From Nansenia antarctica (lineage: Eukaryota; Chordata; Actinopteri; Argentiniformes; Microstomatidae), in the NCBI GenBank assembly GCA_963989245.1, contig OZ022344.1, positions 66,731,950-66,795,949 of the forward strand: DNA of 64,000 bases, read 5' to 3'. This document shows, in pieces, positions 27,042-41,034 of this stretch (the stretch's first letter is position 1; each line of letters opens with the position of its first letter). Position numbers and translations under genes: made by a program. Under the pieces are notes generated by a model, which did no database searches, had not been told where the DNA came from, and saw only the letters and a list, made by a program, of their open reading frames with translations.

Positions 27042-28052
27042 GGATATCCGCTTCACAGTCTCACATAGGCACGACGTGTTATCGCGAGAGCACGGGATTA
27101 AGTTACATTGCTGTGTTTTTGTTATAATAATAATTAATAATAACAACTTTTATTTGTATAATCTTTATATAATCCTCATTTAATCATTTAGTCATTTAAA
27201 GGCAATATTAAAAAGATGGGGTTTTAGTCTTGACTTGAACATTCATAAACATTTATTATGACTAGAAACATTCATTGTTAAAATGAAGACGGTGAACTTT
27301 TCACATGGTTGTCAATGAAGCGGAGCCCCCATGTTTAATGTACTCCCGTTATCATCAAATTTGTCCAAATCTGTCAAATGCTGTTGGAAAAACTAAATGT
27401 TATTCTGAATTCAGAATGTTTCTGCTGTTGTGTCGATCCAGAATGAATCTGTATTCGAGGAGTCAATCGAGAAAAGCGAACATTTGTGAAGACAAGCTAA
27501 CGTCGTGTTTAATTAAACGACCTTATTATTTCTCAGTTGTGCATTCCTTCTGACTGTTCCCCCACTTTGGGTGCGCTCGTAAACTCGCTCTGAGAGCGCC
27601 GGAGCGTACACTGGGTTCAACGTCATAAAGGGACCAAGTAATTTGATTGGACAAGAACCATACCATGAGTGCTGATCAGATTTCCAGAGCGTTTTTTACG
27701 AACGTAACCCTTTGACAGCGCCACATAACGGACATCCTGACGCATGCGTCGATCGTGTGTTGCTGGGTACCAGAGATTACAGCGCACGGGCGGCTGTCAC
27801 TTTGTTGAGAGCGGAGCGTCGCGACTGATCTCGCCTATGGAACCACAGAGGTTTACCATGCGATTACACTTGGATTTAATGTGTGTACAACCTCGTCGGG
27901 ATAATAATAGCCGTGGGGAATCAAAGTGTACTAATTGATCGGCTGGCTAACGGTGCACATCTGCACATCTGACCGCTTTATTTCGCATACTTTCGCCAAA
28001 GCCCCGGAGAGACCTTGTCCCTGCGCTGTCCATCGTCAGTACCAGTCCAGAC
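27042..28052. other. Divergent intergenic region, rps6 / acer2
   Basis: Holds both promoters and one MITE at 27569-27710. A GC-richer stretch at 27710-28050 is the likely acer2 5' region. No other gene seen. Confidence 0.5.
27569..27710. mobile_element. Foldback MITE, GTTCGTAAATT family, copy 3
   Basis: Starts GGGTGCGCTCGTAAACTCGC and ends TTTTTACGAACGTAACCC, with TTT on both sides. It is about 340 bases upstream of the acer2 start codon. Confidence 0.75.
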
Positions 28053-29044
28053 ATGACCAGTAATCTGTTCTTCTGGGACCAGTTGCGAGCTGGCAGCTCG
28101 GATGTGGACTGGTGCGAAGGCAACTACCTCATTTACCCCGGCATCGCAGAGTTTTACAACACGGTCGGTTGTAGTAGTCATTTCGCTTTTGTCTGTTTTT
28201 TGCAGAATCTCAAATTTTTTCACACAGTTTTGTTGACAGACAGCCATTTGCTATCTATCTATTCCTATACATCTCCTGTATCTATTCTAGCCAATGGTTC
28301 AGGCTGGCCTTGCTTTCCTGCATGGCATTGCTTCCCAGAATAGCCTGTATGTTTTGTGTTTGATTGTTTAGATCGCTCCTTGGGGTACATTCACTTTTCT
28401 TTTCAACAGTTGGAACGTGGAGGGTATGGATGGCATAGGGTGCGTTCGTAAATTCGTTCTGAGAGCGCCGGAGCGCACACTGGGTTCGACGTCTTAGAGG
28501 GACCAAGTAATTTGGTTGGACGAGAGGCATTCCACGAGTGCTGATCAGATTTCCAGAGCGTGTTTACGAACGCACCCATAACATTCCCAGGCGCAAGAGA
28601 ACTCCTTCAGTGTTGCCTTCTCTTTGTGCGGTTTATTGTCATTCCATAAGAGTTGCATAAGTATCTGGGCTTTCAGCTGATGTATTCATACGTGTCTCTC
28701 TTGTTCCAAACACATGTTGAAAACTAACACTACTAGAGTTCACTAGACCAAAGAGGCAATTGTTTGTGCATTTTAGACAAATAAGCATTCCACCTGGCTT
28801 GGTAATTTGGGACAATTCTGCACACTTTTTTTTAACCTTTTTGTTTTGTTTTGTTTTATCATTTCAGATCAGCAACATCTTGTTTTTTGTTTTGCCGCCT
28901 ATATTAATGTGCTTGTTCCGCCAATATGCGACACATTTCAACAGCGGAATCTACCTGATTTGGACCCTCCTGGTGGTCGTGGGTGAGTTACCCCACTCTG
29001 CAGTGCATGGTCTCTCTCTGAGCTAGCCTCTGACCTCTGCTTTG

Positions 29045-29097
<53 letters not shown>

Positions 29098-30663
29098 TGT
29101 GTGTGTGTGTGTGTGTCTGTGTGTCTGTGTGTCTGTGTGTATGTCTCTCGTCTGTTAACCTTATGTTGTTTGATGTGTATAGTGTTCTAACAGCTGTGGG
29201 GGGGGACAGCTGAACTCTGCCAGGCAGGCATGATACCTCTGTTGACACATGACATGATACATTCTGTTGTCAATCTTAGGAAAAAACTTGATTGACAGGA
29301 AGGTTCTGTTGCTACCAGTGATGGTTCAGTGCCTGTTATGTTGAGCATAGCCTACGGCTGACTATATAAGGGCATATCTGGGCTGCTGGAGTTGTCATTG
29401 TCACTGCTGTTCATGAAAGTTGGCAACCGGTCGTTAGGCCTACACAAACCTTGTGATAACACTAGCTCGTTAAACAGTTGTGGGACGACACTCATTAAAC
29501 AGCCGTTCTGGTATCAAAACAGACATTATGACCGGAGCCTGTGTCAACTTGAGCAACTGCACCTTGGTCTCATCTCCTCCACTGTCACGTGAAGTGCAGG
29601 GGAAGGCTGGCGGAGGTAGAACTCAGAGGACGGTAAAATGGTAGGTAACATTGTAATGCAAGAATGAGGAGAACTGATATCAAACTCCCCCTGTCGTCTG
29701 ATTTCTACCTCCACCAGCCTCCCCTGGGCAAGAGGGTGCTGCTAATGTAGTCCTCTACCAGTGTCCTGTAAGGCTGTGTTGTGTTGTGTGGTTTGTTGTG
29801 CTGTGTTGTGTTGTGTGTTGTTGGGTGTTTAACGTTGTGCTGTGCTATCAGGTCCATACGGTCTACCCCACCTACTTCTGTTTATTGAACAGACTGTTTG
29901 CAGAGTCAGCAGAGATAAGAGAAGGGAGAGACCAGCCCACTCAGAAAGCGTGAGAGAGAGAGAGAGAGCGAAAGAGAGAGCGAAAGAGAGAGCTCGCCCA
30001 CTTAACAGCTGCACTAGTCACCTGATTGCCTCCTCCTCCTCCTCCCTCCCTCCCTCCCCCGGTGCTATGTTAACCTCTGACCTGAGTTGGACAGCAAGCC
30101 TGTATCTAATCTGGAGCCGTGTTCCTCTGCTGACAACAACCTCTTACTCAATTTCCTCCCCTTTGCTCCCCTTTGCTCGCCTAGCGCCTAGCCCCCTGAC
30201 CCCTGCTAGCCTAGCTACTAGCTCCCCCTGACCCCTGCTAGCCTAGCTACTAGCCCCCCCTGACCCCTGCTAGCCTAGCCTAGCGCCTAGCTCCTGACCC
30301 CTGCTAAATGGACTGACTTATATAGCGCCTTATTCCAAAGCACTTTACAATGGCCTCTCATTCACACATTCACACACCAATGGATTGCAATGAGCCCGTC
30401 CTCTGATTTTTACCCACACCAGCCTCCTCAGATACAGTACCATCGACAGTAGTGCATGGCCAGTACATTCTAAACGGTATGCCAGTGTGTTGTGGATATT
30501 GGAACACAACCACCGCCTATGTATGTCTGTCTGCCTGTCTGTCTGCCTGTCTGTCTGAGCTGTGTGTCTGTCTGTCTGCCTGAATTGTGGAGGCAGAGTT
30601 CATTCTGCGGGGGTGGCGGTGGCGGGTGGATCAGTCTGTACAGACAGAAGACTGTGTGTAACT

Positions 30664-30700
<37 letters not shown>

Positions 30701-31818
30701 CTCTCCCCTGTAAGTGTTGACCTCAGGGGAATTTCTGTTTCAAAACATCCTGCAGCTGATCAGATAAAAAGCCACAGCCTGGTTGCGCAAGAGACTGTGG
30801 CTCACGTGTAGATGACATTCAGGGGGGGAAAAAAGAGGACCCGAGCTAATGTTCAGGGACATTTCTGGGGAAGGGATCATCATGTCATACTGAATTGTCC
30901 AATTAGATTCTACTTTCCTGCCTGTGGTTGCAGGGTTGGCCCGGCTGACCCGAGCTTGTCCCGTCCTGGGCTTCAACCCAAAGACATCACATTGTCATTC
31001 AGAGACACTAGACAACATGATGATGATCATGTTTTATATCACTGTTCGCACTTCTGGTTAGATGCTAAACTGCGTTTCATTGTTTGGTTTGGTACTTGTA
31101 CTGCAGTGACAATGATTCAAAGTTGAATCTAATGTAATGATGTCATTCAGACACATAACAACAACATGATGTAAATCAGAGACACAAGACCACATGATGT
31201 CATTATGAGACACAAGACAACATGATGTAATTCAGAGACACAAGACAACATGATGTCATTCAAAGACACAAAACAACATGATGTCATTCAGAAACACAAG
31301 ACAACTTGATGTCATTAGAGACAAAACAACATAATGTCATTCAGACACAAGACAACATGATGTCATTCAGAGAGGCTGACACACTGCAGCAATATCCACC
31401 CATCACCCATTGCAGTGGAGGCTGGTGGAGGTAGAAATCGGAGAACGGCCTCCCATCCTCCGATTCCTTCCTCCCCCTGCTACCTTTTTGTTTGTCTCTT
31501 GTGCAAACAGCTATATGTTTCTGTACGCTCACATCTGTGTTTGTTTGTTTGTGTGTTTGTGTGTTTGTTTGTCGGTCTCCCCCCAGGTATCGGGTCCACC
31601 TACTTCCACGCCACGCTGAGCTTCCTGGGGCAGATGCTGGATGAGCTGGCCATCCTTTGGGTGCTGATGTGCGCCATCGGCATGTGGTTCCCCAAGAGGT
31701 ACCTGCCCCGGATGTTCCGCAAGGACAGGTCAGACGTCTCCTCCGACACCTCTCACACACACACACACACACACACACACCACATCAATAACTCCCAACT
31801 CTCACACACACACACACA

Positions 31819-31853
<35 letters not shown>

Positions 31854-31985
31854 CACATCAATAACTCCCAACTCTCACACACACACACACACACACACCA
31901 CATCAATAACTCTCACACACACACACACACACACACCACATCAACATCTCCCAACCCTCACACACACCACATCAATAACTCCCAA

Positions 31986-32035
<50 letters not shown>

Positions 32036-32090
32036 ACATCAATATCTCCCAACCCTCACACACACACACACCACATCAATAACTCCCAAC

Positions 32091-32126
<36 letters not shown>

Positions 32127-32555
32127 ACACCACATCAATAACTCCCGTCAGAACAATAGCTCCTGTATTAGAGATCAATAACATCTGTATTAGAGATCAG
32201 GCACTCCTATGCGATCCATAACTCCTCTGCCGGAGAAGAACAACTCTACCAGAGGTCAGTACAATGACACAGGGTGGCACAGGGTGACAGGGATACAGCT
32301 GACATGGTGGCTGTGTGACAATAGAATTTAGACTGGGGGGGGGGGTCATGTGATACACTTCACTGGTGTCAGCTATTTTAAACAGGACTATTATTAATGT
32401 CACAGACACATACACAGGCCAGACACATAGGCACACACACAAACACACAGAGAGACGCAGACAAACACACACACACACACCACACACCTCACACACACAC
32501 ACACACCACACAAACACTTACACAACACACACTTACACCACACACACACTTACAC

Positions 32556-32639
<84 letters not shown>

Positions 32640-32962
32640 AAGCCAGTCTAAGTGAAACCGACACAGGAAGTTCTGAATGGGGGGAGATTGGAAGCGAAAC
32701 CAGTTACGTTAAGTTAAAACAAATTAGGTCACATGCTGGCACACACACGCACACGCACACCTACCCACCCACACACACACACACGCACACTCAGGTCCAG
32801 TATGTCTGTGTTGCAGGTCCAGGTTCAAGGTGGTGATGGCCATCCTGTCAGGCGTCACCACGGGGCTGGCCTTCGTGAAGCCGGTGGTCAACTCTGTGTC
32901 TCTCATGACCCTGGGCATCCCCTGCACTGCCCTGCTCATCACAGAGCTCCGCAGGTAACACA

Positions 32963-33001
<39 letters not shown>

Positions 33002-33100
33002 TGGCTGCCTCATTACATAAAGCTGCCAACACAGGAAGAGATATCGCTCTCTATGTTTTTATTTCACTCTCTCTGCGTGCGAGGCTGCTTGCATGCAAGG

Positions 33101-33166
<66 letters not shown>

Positions 33167-33346
33167 GTGTGCGCGACTGGGTGTGAGTGGGTGCATGTGG
33201 GTTCATGTGGGTGTGGGTGTGTGTGGGTTCATGTGGGTGTGGGTGTATGTGCGATGTCTTCAGTCATGTTAATTACTGGCTCTATTGAGTAAGCCTGTAG
33301 AATAACATCCTCCTCCCTCATTGTAAATATCTCCTCCCTGGACTTG

Positions 33347-33420
<74 letters not shown>

Positions 33421-34136
33421 TGTGTGACTGTGTGTGTCTCTGGGTGTGTGTCTCACTTGACTGTGATTCTGAGATCTGAGTGATTGTCGTTACTGATACC
33501 AGTAGCCTTGTTGAGGCTAGGGTGGAACACAGCAGCATAGAATGTTGCTAAGAAAAACGTTTGTCAGTTGACCAACTGAAAAAAAAACTCATCACTTTAA
33601 ATATGAATATCTCTTAACCGTTCAAAAATCTGTTTGAAGTTTTGACGGCACAATCTGAATGTGCATGTTTATGTTCTGTAAATGTATATTATGAGCCTAA
33701 AAATAACCGCTTGTCAAAGCTAGAGAGGCAACTAGATCGTACGACCGTAGCCCCCTGACACTATGGGACAAGAACACAACACTCTAACTCTTCAGTTTTT
33801 TGTTTTATTTGTTTTTTTAAAAGAAGTGTGGTAGTCCCTCTTGTATTTTCCCGGTTTGTATTGGATAGATAGTAGAGAAAGACAGGAAAGTAAGGAGAGG
33901 GTATATAATAATGTGTACACTGTAGGCCGTGGTGCTAGACCACTGGGCCAGCCCGGGCCATGTCCAGCTCTTGTAATAGTGAGTGACGTGACTGTCACTG
34001 ATGCCAACCCAGAGCTGAGGAGGACAGAGCAGGCCTTTGACTGCGTCTCTGTGTGAACTCCGGCCTGCTACACTCTGCTTTCAACACCCTGTTGTTGTTC
34101 CTAATACCCTCCCCTCAAATGGTGTCTGTGTGTGTC

Positions 34137-34194
<58 letters not shown>

Positions 34195-34209
34195 TGTGAG
34201 TGTGTGTGT

Positions 34210-34243
<34 letters not shown>

Positions 34244-34543
34244 CTGTCTGTGTGTCTCTGTGTGTCTGTGTGTGTCTGTGTGTGTGTGTGTGTCCCAAGG
34301 GCTGTTATTTCCTTTCCTTCTGTCCTGACTCACGGCCTCCAGCGCCCAGACTTCATTCATCCATTGTTCTACGTGCTGGTCATTCCTGACATAATTCACA
34401 CTGCCAGGCCTTGATATCACCGTTGTTGGCATGTCTGTGTGTGTGTGTGTGTCTGTGTCTGTGTGTCTATGTCTGTGTCTGTGTCTGTGTCTGTGTCTGT
34501 GTCTGTGTCTGTGTGTGTGTGTGTGTGTCTGTGTCTGTCTGTC

Positions 34544-34599
<56 letters not shown>

Positions 34600-35916
34600 T
34601 GCATGCGTGAATGGGTGGGTGCTTTTTCCTGGCTCTGCTAAGTGGGTGAGAGTTCCTGCCAGATGTCTCAATTTAGCAGGTTTGAAGTGTTGACCTTCAG
34701 TTCTCCTGACCCACGTCCCAGAGCTCAGGTCAAGTCAAGTCACAAGTCCTCAATCCAACAGTATAGCACACGTGTTGACAACTTTATTGTCATTGCAGAG
34801 TACAGACATCAAGTATCAGACAACGGAATGCAGTTTAGCATCTAACCAGAAGTGCAAATAGTGATATAAAACATGACAGTATGGCAAGTACAGTAGTTAG
34901 AGGTATGTACAGTTATGATGAGCTGTGTACAGTATGGTGTATACCGATGTATAAGTAGTGGTTGTATACCAATTTGTACACTATGCCTACTAGTTCATTG
35001 GCCTACACAACAAACTTCACAGGTCATGTTAGATATGTTTATTATGTTTATTAATATCACTAATAGATCAGATCAGATCAGAATCATTTTTAATTTATTT
35101 TCTTATGTCCCAATGTAGTGGGATGAAGTACACGAGTAGAATTCTTTGGCTTTAGTTCATCCTGCATTTAATTCATTCCTGCAGCATCAAGAATCAAGAT
35201 ACAAAATCACAATATTAAAGTAAAGTAATAATAGAGTATATAATAGTAAGAATAGAAAGGCCATCAAAATGACAATCTACAGTGAGAGTTGACAGTACAA
35301 CTACAGTTTGATTGTGAAATCTCCAATTAGAATCAAGTGTTGTTGTTTTCCCCGCCCACTAGATGCTGGTTGACCGTGGAGGAGGTCTATGGTGGAGAGG
35401 TCTCTGGCTGGCTGAGAATAAACAATCTCTGAAACTATTCTAGCTCAGAGTGCAGATTTACAAGCGGAAAGTGTTTATAATATGACAGTGTTTATAATAT
35501 TTCCCCCGTCTGCCTTTCAGTAACTGTCCTTTTCATTCCCCATGCAACCGTGTCACAATGTTGTGATGACCGTCAAATGCTCATTTTCAGAAAACATGTG
35601 TTGTATTGTCTTGTGGGTGTGTGTGTGTGGTGGGGGGGGTTGTGTGTGTGTCTGGCTCACTGAACGCATAACAATTTCCCTCTGTTGGCATGTGTGCAAA
35701 TAGGATTAGCATGCTACCACAACATTCAAATGTGCTCAATGCTTTGTGTGTGTGTGTGTGTGTGTGTGTTCCAGGTGTGAGAACCCCCGTGTGTTTAAGC
35801 TGGGGCTGATGTCAGGCATCTGGTGGGCGCTGGCTCTGCTCTGCTGGATCAGTGACAGGATCTTCTGTGAGATGTGGTCCTCTGTCAACTTCCCCTACCT
35901 GCACTGTGCCTGGTGA

Positions 35917-35955
<39 letters not shown>

Positions 35956-36028
35956 ACACATATATATACACACAGACGCACATGCACGCACACACACACA
36001 TACACACACATATACATACACACGCACG

Positions 36029-36071
<43 letters not shown>

Positions 36072-36098
36072 CTCCCTACACTCTTTCTCTCTCTGTCT

Positions 36099-36146
<48 letters not shown>

Positions 36147-36445
36147 GACACACCTCCCTATACTGTACATGCCCCCCCTCCCCTCCCTCACCAGTCATAG
36201 TGTTCTGACTCCCGCCTCCCTCCCCCCTCCCTCACTCCCTCCCTCCCTCCCTCCCCAGGCACATCCTGATCTGCCTGGCCTCCTACCTGGGCTGTGTGTG
36301 CTTCGCCTACTTCGACGTGGCCACCGAGGCCCCAGAGCGAGGCCCCGTCATCCTGTTCTGGCCCAACGAGAAGTGGGCCTTCATCGGCGTGCCTTACATC
36401 ACCCTGCTCTGCGTCGCCAAGAAGTCCTCTGTCAAGGTGACATAA
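28053..36445 (+). CDS. acer2: Alkaline ceramidase 2, complete
   Basis: ACER2 is a Golgi multi-pass membrane hydrolase that cleaves ceramide to sphingosine. Exons 28053-28163, 28868-28982, 31587-31728, 32817-32954, 35775-35912 and 36259-36445 total 831 nt, 276 residues (human about 275). The family pattern is intact: SSDVDWCEGNYLIYPGIAEF, LFRQYATHFNSGIYLIWTLL, the catalytic YFHATLSFLGQMLDELA block with zinc-binding His and Asp, FVKPVVNSVSLMTLGIPCTA, FNFPYLHC-like NFPYLHCAWHILICLA with the second metal-binding His cluster, and a GPVILFWPNEKWAFIGVPYI end. All junctions keep frame. Introns are swollen with CA/GT arrays and MITEs. Gene order after rps6 matches human 9p22. A distal AATAAA at 40192 could end a long 3' UTR, but that is a guess. 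Confidence 0.97.
28438..28577. mobile_element. Foldback MITE, GTTCGTAAATT family, copy 4, acer2 intron 1
   Basis: Best-preserved copy: GGGTGCGTTCGTAAATTCG at the start, GTTTACGAACGCACCC at the end, ATA on both sides. Confidence 0.8.
29046..29147. repeat. (GT)n microsatellite, acer2 intron 2
   Basis: Long GT array with CTGT interruptions, 60 bases after exon 2. Confidence 0.95.
29597..29726. mobile_element. MITE, CAGGGGAGGCTGG family, acer2 intron 2
   Basis: CAGGGGAAGGCTGGCGGAGG at the start and ACCTCCACCAGCCTCCCCTG at the end. The right end is almost the sequence amplified in the plin2 minisatellite. Confidence 0.85.
30180..30310. repeat. Tandem CTGACCCCTGCTAGCCTAGC repeat
   Basis: About four diverged copies in acer2 intron 2. 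Confidence 0.8.
31126..31375. repeat. Tandem AACATGATGTCATTCAGAG repeat
   Basis: Around eight diverged units of 28-32 bp in acer2 intron 2, ending 210 bases before exon 3. Confidence 0.85.
31750..32640. repeat. CA-rich compound satellite, acer2 intron 3
   Basis: CA arrays alternate with a unit reading CACATCAATAACTCCCAAC, repeated about seven times at 31780-32150, then a second CA-rich block at 32400-32640. Confidence 0.9.
33085..34610. repeat. GT-rich microsatellite cluster, acer2 intron 4
   Basis: Separate GT arrays at 33100-33165, 33348-33435, 34122-34292 and 34434-34600, with GTCT variants. The rest of this intron, to 35774, shows no gene. Confidence 0.9.
35920..36258. repeat. CA, CT and CCCT arrays, acer2 intron 5
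   Basis: The whole 346-bp intron is simple sequence: CA with TATA, then CT, CA again, then a C-rich tract leading to the acceptor. Confidence 0.9.
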
Positions 36446-37213
36446 GGTGACATAGGACACGGCGCCCCCCCCTCAGGCCAGGAGGAGGCGTTACGCCAGC
36501 CTACGTAAGACCCTACGCAGACCCCTGGACCTGGAGAAGCCTGTCGTCGGAGGGGGGGGGGGGGTCGGGGGAGTACGAAGCTCTATGCTGGCGTGACGTG
36601 ACGTAGAGTTGATGTGATTACTGCCCAGGACTTTGACCTTTTCTTCTTCACCTTCTTCTCGTCTCTCTCCGTTGTTCCCTTTCTCTCCTCCTTCTTCTCT
36701 CCGTCATCACTCCGTTGTTACATATGCAGGGATGTTTCCCGACATTCTGTACAAAGCACAAGTGTGTTCCTGGAGTCGTCTGTCTGTCTGTCTGTCTATT
36801 TGTCTCTCTCTATCTATCTCTTTGTCTCTCTGTCTCTCTGTCTGTCTGTCTGTCTGTCTATCTATGTGTCTGTCTATCTATCTATGTGTCTGTCTGTCTG
36901 TCTATCGATGTGTCTGTCTACCTATCTATGTGTCTGTCTGTCTGACTATCTATGTGTCTCTCTGTCTCTCTATGTGTCTGTCTGACTATCTATGTGTCTC
37001 TCTGTGTCTGTCTGTCTGTCCAGATGACATTAGGCGACATAAGGGTAACATAACTAACTTGTGTGCCAACAAACCTGCCAGGTGTTCTTCTCAGGCGTAG
37101 AGGAGTTGGTGAGGGACCTCAGTGTTCCACACGTGCTTCACAGCGTCCCTCACACTGGCCAATAGGAAGGGGACATGCCAACGTGCTGTGTCTGACCTCT
37201 CCAGCATGCCTCT

Positions 37214-37366
37214 CAGGGGAGGCTGGCGGAGGCTGAAATCGGAGGACGGGGCTCATTGTAACGCATGGAACGGTCTGAGGAACGGTATCAAACCCACACG
37301 AGAGGTCCTGTACAATACTTTAGGTCCAGGGTCTCTCTCTATCTCCTCATTCCACTCCATCCCTCC

Positions 37367-37440
<74 letters not shown>

Positions 37441-37526
37441 GACAGGTATTTGATACCATTCCTCATTCTTTGCCATACATCACAATGAGGCTGTCGTCTG
37501 ACGCCCACCTCCGCCAGCCTCCACTG
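37214..37526. mobile_element. MITE, CAGGGGAGGCTGG family, with a CT expansion inside
   Basis: Ends CAGGGGAGGCTGGCGGAGG and CCACCTCCGCCAGCCTCCACTG are inverted. The inner arms AACGGTATCAAAC and TTTGATACCATTCCTCATTC also pair. A long CT array at 37377-37435 has grown in the middle. Confidence 0.85.
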
Positions 37527-38109
37527 CCGCCTCTATGATTGTTTAACAGTAGTGTTACATGAACATGTATTCCCTGCTTCTCTGTGTATAATATCGTAGT
37601 TATCTCAATATTCTTCTTCTCATGATACTCTTTTAAAGTGTAAAGGACAAGTATATATGGACATATCATGGTGGGCCACGGCGTGTAAAAGTCTCGGGAC
37701 ACCCAGGTACCTCGTTGTTATTGTTGTTGCATGGGAAATGGACTGAAGTGAAAGGTGATTGGTCGATTTAACTCTGCCCCTCCTCCCTGACTCTGCTGCA
37801 GTGGAATGCCAACTGTCACTTTTCAGAAGTCAAGGCGTCAGATTGCCATGACGACGACTCTCAACTGAAGTTTGTGGCAGCTGTTAGCAGTTAATCTGTG
37901 AGGTGACACAATAGTAAGGCTTGTTATAACTGGTCCTTACAGTTCATTACAACCAATCAGATGACATGATACGGATAGGTCAGATGTAGATTGTGTTCTC
38001 TTGCTGTCTGACCTTTGTCATTCTGTCATTATGACTCTTATGGCAGTTTAGGGTCGACCAAATGATGCACCAAACTAAAGAATGTTCTGTAGCTAGCCTG
38101 ATAGACAAT

Positions 38110-38235
38110 GGGCCGGTTTCACAGACAAGGCTTAAGCCTAATCCTAGACTTAAAAAGCATCTTCAATGGAGATTTTACATTGAAAGTGTGATTTAGTCCA
38201 GGACTAGGCTTAAGCCTTGTCTCTGAAACCGGCCC
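38110..38235. mobile_element. Foldback MITE, GGGCCGGTTTCACAGAC family
   Basis: Arms GGGCCGGTTTCACAGACAAG and CTTGTCTCTGAAACCGGCCC are inverted and continue through AGGCTTAAGCCTA. A half-copy of the same family is at 39710-39760. Confidence 0.85.
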
Positions 38236-39029
38236 ATAGTGTTTGTGCCAAAACCAGTATGAGATGCTGGGTGTTGTGTCATTGTGCCAAAAGGGAAACA
38301 AAAGTTTGGTGAAAATCCGATTTTGCAACAATCCACCAGCTGTGGAAAGAGACACTGTTGTGGAGGAGGGGAGGGTGGTGTTGACTAAAAGCTTTTCATA
38401 AAATCATGATCATTGTTCATTATTAACTTGATAATGCTGATTATGATTCATAATATAGGAATTGATCAGTTTGTCTACTGGTCTGGATAGGGAAGGCTTG
38501 ATTGGATGCGTAGAAAAACACCATTATGACAGTGTTAAGACACCTCATTTTATGTCTGTCAGCTCCTCATGGCCTTTAGATTAGAACTGGGTCAAAACTA
38601 TGCTACAACGTTCAGATTAGAACTGGTTGTACGCTATGGATTTAATATTAGAACTGGTTTAACATAGTTACGCTAGTCTGATTGACCCAGTAGGTCTGTG
38701 TACAGTGTGGCATTTTGTTGTGTCATAAAGCAAGGCAAACCGTTTACAACCGACAAGCACAGGCAACCACCGCTCCTCCAGAATCTCTTGACAACCCCTA
38801 ATTATTTTTTTGTAACTACTAAGTATTTTGTTTAGCCAAAAAAGCTATATTTATATTTTTCTTAAACCTAGAGCACAACCAAATGGAAGACAGTTGTTGA
38901 CAATGATGCATGGTAAACAAGACAACAACAAACAAAAACAACCTTTTTGAAGTATTTTTATGTTTTGTCAAGTGTCAGGTATTGTATAGATGAAGGAACA
39001 CTGAGACATACTTTATTTAAAAAAAGATG

Positions 39030-39220
39030 CTAGTTAGCGCCAAAAGATGGGTTCTTCATTTGTCCCTGTTGGGGAACCCTTTTGGGATCCATGTAGAACC
39101 CTTTTAGGCCCCATGTGGAACCCTTTCCACAGAAAGTGGAACCCCAAACGGGTTCAGCATGGAACCGAGATTGCTTCTTCAAAGGGTTCCCTTTAAAGCG
39201 AGAAATGAAGAGCCCTTTCT
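39030..39220. repeat. Dispersed GGAACCCTTTT-type repeat
   Basis: Several spaced copies of GGAACCCTTT and its complement AAAGGGTTCC. This is a dispersed motif seen in fish repeats. Confidence 0.6.
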
Positions 39221-41034
39221 TTGTGAGAGTGTACAGTACTGATCTGTCAGACACCACGCTGCTCCTGTCTCTAAACAAGGACACCACCCAACAGACCCTC
39301 GGTACCAGAAGCAGCTGACGTTCTCAAATACTTTGAGCGTTTTCATGAGCCTGTCTGCAGTACCTGTGGGGCAGCGTTTACACTTTTTGGGTTCCATTGG
39401 TTCCAGTGGTTCCGTTGATTCCATTGGTCTCATTGTGCCAGGCAAACTCAATCAAGCACAGTTCATTATTTTGTAATAGTATCTGAACCCCAGGTATGCA
39501 GGACACAGCCAATCCCTGCTGTCTAAATATGGCCCAATCAGTGTTGATTCCGATGACACAGCTCTTGATCTTCGGCCAATAGGAGCCCTGTGGGTGTAAC
39601 AGCGTGGAAAGCAAACATCCAATAAGACTCTTAATAGGACCCAGATTAAGCACCGTCGTCATCATAGTCAACATCACACTCTGAATGGAACCTCTCCATT
39701 CAAGACGGATTTTAGTCCAAAAGCTTAAAGGCTTAATCTGTGTCTGAGAAACCAGCCCTAATATTCTAACCAGGCATCCCTCCTTCTTTCCCTCCTTCCT
39801 TCCTCCCCTCTCTGAGGAGAGGACCCTTTCTGAACCTCTGATCTGACCCAGGTGATAGTGGTCTGAGCTGCAGTGTGACTACCTCAGGCTCCCTCAAGAG
39901 AGGGAGGAAGGAGGAGAGGGAGGAAGGAAGGATGTGCTTTTGAGAGTATTGGAACTGGGCCAAAGCCTTATATGGCTGTCTTTAGCATGAGATCCTGACA
40001 GCACTATAATGCATACAGTGGTTAAAGTGAAGTCTATTTAATGGAAAGAGACACGTTCTCTGAAAAGTTTCACTGCCTACAATGACTAATACAGACAAGT
40101 TGCACAAGAATATTTATTTTCATAATTTATCCAGTTTTGTAGACAAATATTTGTAATGTGACTGAAACATTTCATATCATTAGTATTTTGTAATAAATGC
40201 AATACAATAGTACTCAACAGTCATTGTCCTGTGTTTTTATTATAATATATATATATATAGTTGATTCATCCATACACTCTTAGAAACAGGTATGCATTTC
40301 TGTTAATAAAATCCAGTACTATCGTTGACTGGATAATAAGATGTTTGCATATGCATGAGTCGCCTATATTTAGCATGTGAATATTTAGGTCAAGGACAGC
40401 GGTCCATCGCTCTCCGATGGGCCTCACTGCGGCTGCGCATCCACCACCAGAGGGCAGTAACGTTCCACACAGACTGGGCTATTTTCCAATGTCCACACAA
40501 GCGTACGACCCAATGAAACTGTGTTGGCCAAGCATGAGGTAATTATCATTTCTTTGAAAACAAAAACGTTTGCACACCTGTATTCTCTATTCAACAGGTG
40601 CGTGGGAACAAGAAACTAGGAGTAAAAAACAGGCTCCAACACGGTCTTTTTCTGCATGCCTGGCATTGCTTCTGTTAAAACGTTTCATCGCACTTGCAAT
40701 TACTCCTATTCTAATTAGAGTCCCTGCAGGACCAGGGTTGAGAGATGAGGCCAGGAGTTTTTCCTCACGTGTCGGAGTCAGAATCAACAATAGACACACA
40801 GCACACATGAGTATGTTAGACGTACCCAAAGCTTGTGCGCGCGTAGCCATGTTCCCAGCTTTAGCGCAAATCTCCTATCGACACCAATGCATGTTGCAGG
40901 TAGAATTTCGGTCATGACAATAATGAGGCTTATTTCTATGATTTGTTTGCGGTTATTTACGTTCCACGCCGGTAAAATAGGGGCACGTTATGGGTACAGA
41001 GCAGTTGGGACACCCTCGCGCCCCGTGGGACCCT

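Larger units (their letters stand above)
36446..41034. other. Intergenic region after acer2
   Basis: No gene supported. It contains a GTCT/TCTA array at 36780-37022, a MITE at 37214-37526, a foldback at 38110-38235, a GGGTTC-type repeat at 39030-39220 and an AATAAA at 40192-40197. Confidence 0.5.

Noticed and set aside
30180..31380. Possible CRISPR-like repeat arrays in acer2 intron 2
   Set aside because: Units are directly abutting and diverged, with no unique spacers, and the genome is eukaryotic.
32366..32836. His/Thr-rich and Cys/Val-rich frames in acer2 introns
   Set aside because: CA and GT microsatellites; exons on both sides fix this as intron.
37253..37459. Glu/Arg repeat protein frame
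   Set aside because: Translation of the CT expansion inside a MITE.
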